Shown here in pieces: positions 62,814 to 64,000 of a stretch of DNA of 64,000 nt. A program made the translations under genes and the position numbers. The notes beneath the pieces are model-generated. The model saw nothing but the letters and a program-made list of their open reading frames with translations. It was not told where the DNA came from and ran no database searches. The first letter of the stretch is position 1; every line of letters begins with the position of its first letter. Source of the stretch: Pochonia chlamydosporia 170 (taxonomy: Eukaryota > Ascomycota > Sordariomycetes > Hypocreales > Clavicipitaceae); the NCBI RefSeq assembly GCF_001653235.2, contig NC_035791.1, positions 6,076,001 to 6,140,000 on the forward strand. The letters are read 5' to 3'.

Positions 62814-64000
62814 ATGGCAGACACAGAGGAGCCTCGATTCAACACTCTCGCCGAGAGGATTGCTGCCCTCAACAAGCAGAAGAACTTCAATGGCAATGGC
62901 TCTGCAGAGCCACCACGCAAGCGGCCCCCACCACCAGCACCTCCAGTTCGACCAACAAATCCGAAAAGAAGCGAAACTGCTCCAGTGCCTGCAAATACGG
63001 CCAGCGAATCCCCTCAACCGTCAGTCCCTACAAGGCCAGTAAGAGGAAATGGACCTCCTCCACTACCTCGACGAGATACCCAGACGTCAATCGCCAGCAA
63101 TGAATCCTCAGCGACCAAAGTCGCATCCCTTCCCCCTCCATTGCCAGGAAGAGCAGCAACCTCTCAGACTCCTCCTGCCTTGCCTCGACGGACTTCAACG
63201 CAGTCAAATACATATCTTTCCACGCGCCGGAACTCGGGCTCTTCCGAGATTTCGCAACATTCAACTCTATCAACGTCGTCATTAGGGCGAACGACATCAT
63301 CAAACACAAGCTACACATCCAATGGAAGCGCAACACGAAAGATGATGGCGCCTGCTACTTGCGATCCGGCAAATTTGCCTCCTCTCCCTCCGTCGAAACG
63401 TGAGCTAGAAGCCAAGGCTAAGGAGGCCGCGGCTCAAGAATTCGCAATCAAGGACGCAGCCGCAAAAGACTACAGAGTCAAGCAAGCCGCCAAAGCCCAG
63501 GAAGCCCGAGCTGAGAGTTACACGCCATCTCCAGTACAGCCTGCTCGACCAAGTTTACCACCACGGCTTCCATCAAGACCCGCCAAGCCTCCTACTCCAG
63601 CGTCAGCTCAATCAATTCCTGCCTCAGACGCCGAGGCTGAAGAAGTTAAGCCAGCTCCCCGCAAACTTCCATTCGGCACCATCAAGGGATTCTCTACGGG
63701 GCAAGCAGCGAAAGCGCCGACGCTGCCAAACCAGCGACCACAAATTCCTTCCAGACCATCTGCCGATTCCGAGGTCAACGGGAACGATACGCCGCCTCCG
63801 GTGCCGCTGTCTTCGAGGCCCTCAGCGGCGCAGATCCAAGCTGCGTCAGCCCGGGCTACAACTGCCACAACAAACGGTGAGAACAAGGCCAACAGCACCA
63901 TTGGATGCTGGGTGTGCCGAGATTGGAGTGGTCCAGACACCGTGGCAGCACAGTTTCCACGGCAATCCCTACCTCGTAATGATCCCGTCGGCCATCTTGC
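62814..64000 (+). CDS. Cyk3-like transglutaminase-domain protein, 5' part
   Basis: The frame opens at ATG 62814 (MADTEEPRFNTLAERIAALN) and stays open to the window edge, 395 codons so far, so the 3' end lies outside. The N-terminal 350 residues are proline- and serine-rich with many PxxP-type motifs (RPPPPAPPVRP, PPPLPRRDT, SLPPPLPGR), a short Ala/Lys helix (KELEAKAKEAAAQEF-like segment) and little else. The last visible part, IGCWVCRDWSGPDTVAAQFP then RQSLPRNDPVGHL, is the start of the transglutaminase-like domain of fungal cytokinesis proteins related to yeast Cyk3. Such proteins act at the actomyosin ring and bind SH3 proteins through the proline motifs. The identity of the catalytic-like triad cannot be checked because it lies beyond the edge. 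Confidence 0.82.
   Translation, partial: MADTEEPRFNTLAERIAALNKQKNFNGNGSAEPPRKRPPPPAPPVRPTNPKRSETAPVPANTASESPQPSVPTRPVRGNGPPPLPRRDTQTSIASNESSATKVASLPPPLPGRAATSQTPPALPRRTSTQSNTYLSTRRNSGSSEISQHSTLSTSSLGRTTSSNTSYTSNGSATRKMMAPATCDPANLPPLPPSKRELEAKAKEAAAQEFAIKDAAAKDYRVKQAAKAQEARAESYTPSPVQPARPSLPPRLPSRPAKPPTPASAQSIPASDAEAEEVKPAPRKLPFGTIKGFSTGQAAKAPTLPNQRPQIPSRPSADSEVNGNDTPPPVPLSSRPSAAQIQAASARATTATTNGENKANSTIGCWVCRDWSGPDTVAAQFPRQSLPRNDPVGHL

Noticed and set aside
1..64000. tRNA genes
   Set aside because: Scattered GGTTCGA-like strings were checked; none sits in a cloverleaf context that I could support.

Overview
The window is nuclear DNA of a filamentous ascomycete, most likely a sordariomycete of the Hypocreales type. 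The reasons are short GT-AG introns of about 50-100 nt with CTAAC/CTGAC branch points, TATA-led promoters, Zn2Cys6 and bHLH regulators, GPI-anchored and small cysteine-rich secreted proteins, and a KR-punctuated repeat precursor with UstYa-type genes. The species cannot be named from the sequence. No rRNA, tRNA, CRISPR array or intact transposon was recognised. Exon structures below were read by eye from splice signals, reading phase and family sequence knowledge, without transcripts. || Layout. 0-4 kb: a 12-cysteine secreted protein (minus strand), then the most striking object of the window at 1557-3808. This is a gene whose first exon encodes a signal peptide and whose remainder is a run of 32 exons of exactly three bases each. 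Every one is bounded by AG and GT, separated by 33 unrelated phase-0 introns, and the final acceptor is followed directly by a TGA stop. The predicted product is a 60-residue secreted four-cysteine peptide. 4.7-16 kb: a cytochrome P450, a disordered acidic protein, a secretory lipase, a GPI-anchored cysteine-rich protein and an arylamine N-acetyltransferase. || 16.8-30.7 kb: a pyruvate/NAD-centred group. It holds alcohol dehydrogenase and pyruvate decarboxylase (divergent), an L-lactate dehydrogenase-like protein that has lost its catalytic histidine, a bacterial-type phosphoenolpyruvate synthase, nicotinamide riboside kinase, a CCC1/VIT1-type metal transporter with a premature stop, and the wreck of a CoA-disulfide reductase-rhodanese gene. 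|| 31-38.3 kb: a bHLH regulator and a likely ribosomally made peptide (dikaritin-like RiPP) cluster. The precursor carries six identical 19-residue KR-ended repeats and is accompanied by three UstYa-type membrane proteins. A decayed further repeat lies just past its stop codon. || 40.8-46.6 kb: an alpha-glucoside utilisation cluster with a Zn2Cys6 regulator, an MFS permease and a GH13 alpha-glucosidase. The permease and enzyme share a divergent promoter with two CGG-N5-CCG palindromes. || 49.8-64 kb: a multi-span membrane protein, a 57-residue secreted cysteine-rich protein with a 15-nt internal exon, an F-box-like protein, a secreted beta-lactamase-like hydrolase, a large F-box protein, and the 5' part of a Cyk3-like transglutaminase-domain gene that runs off the edge.
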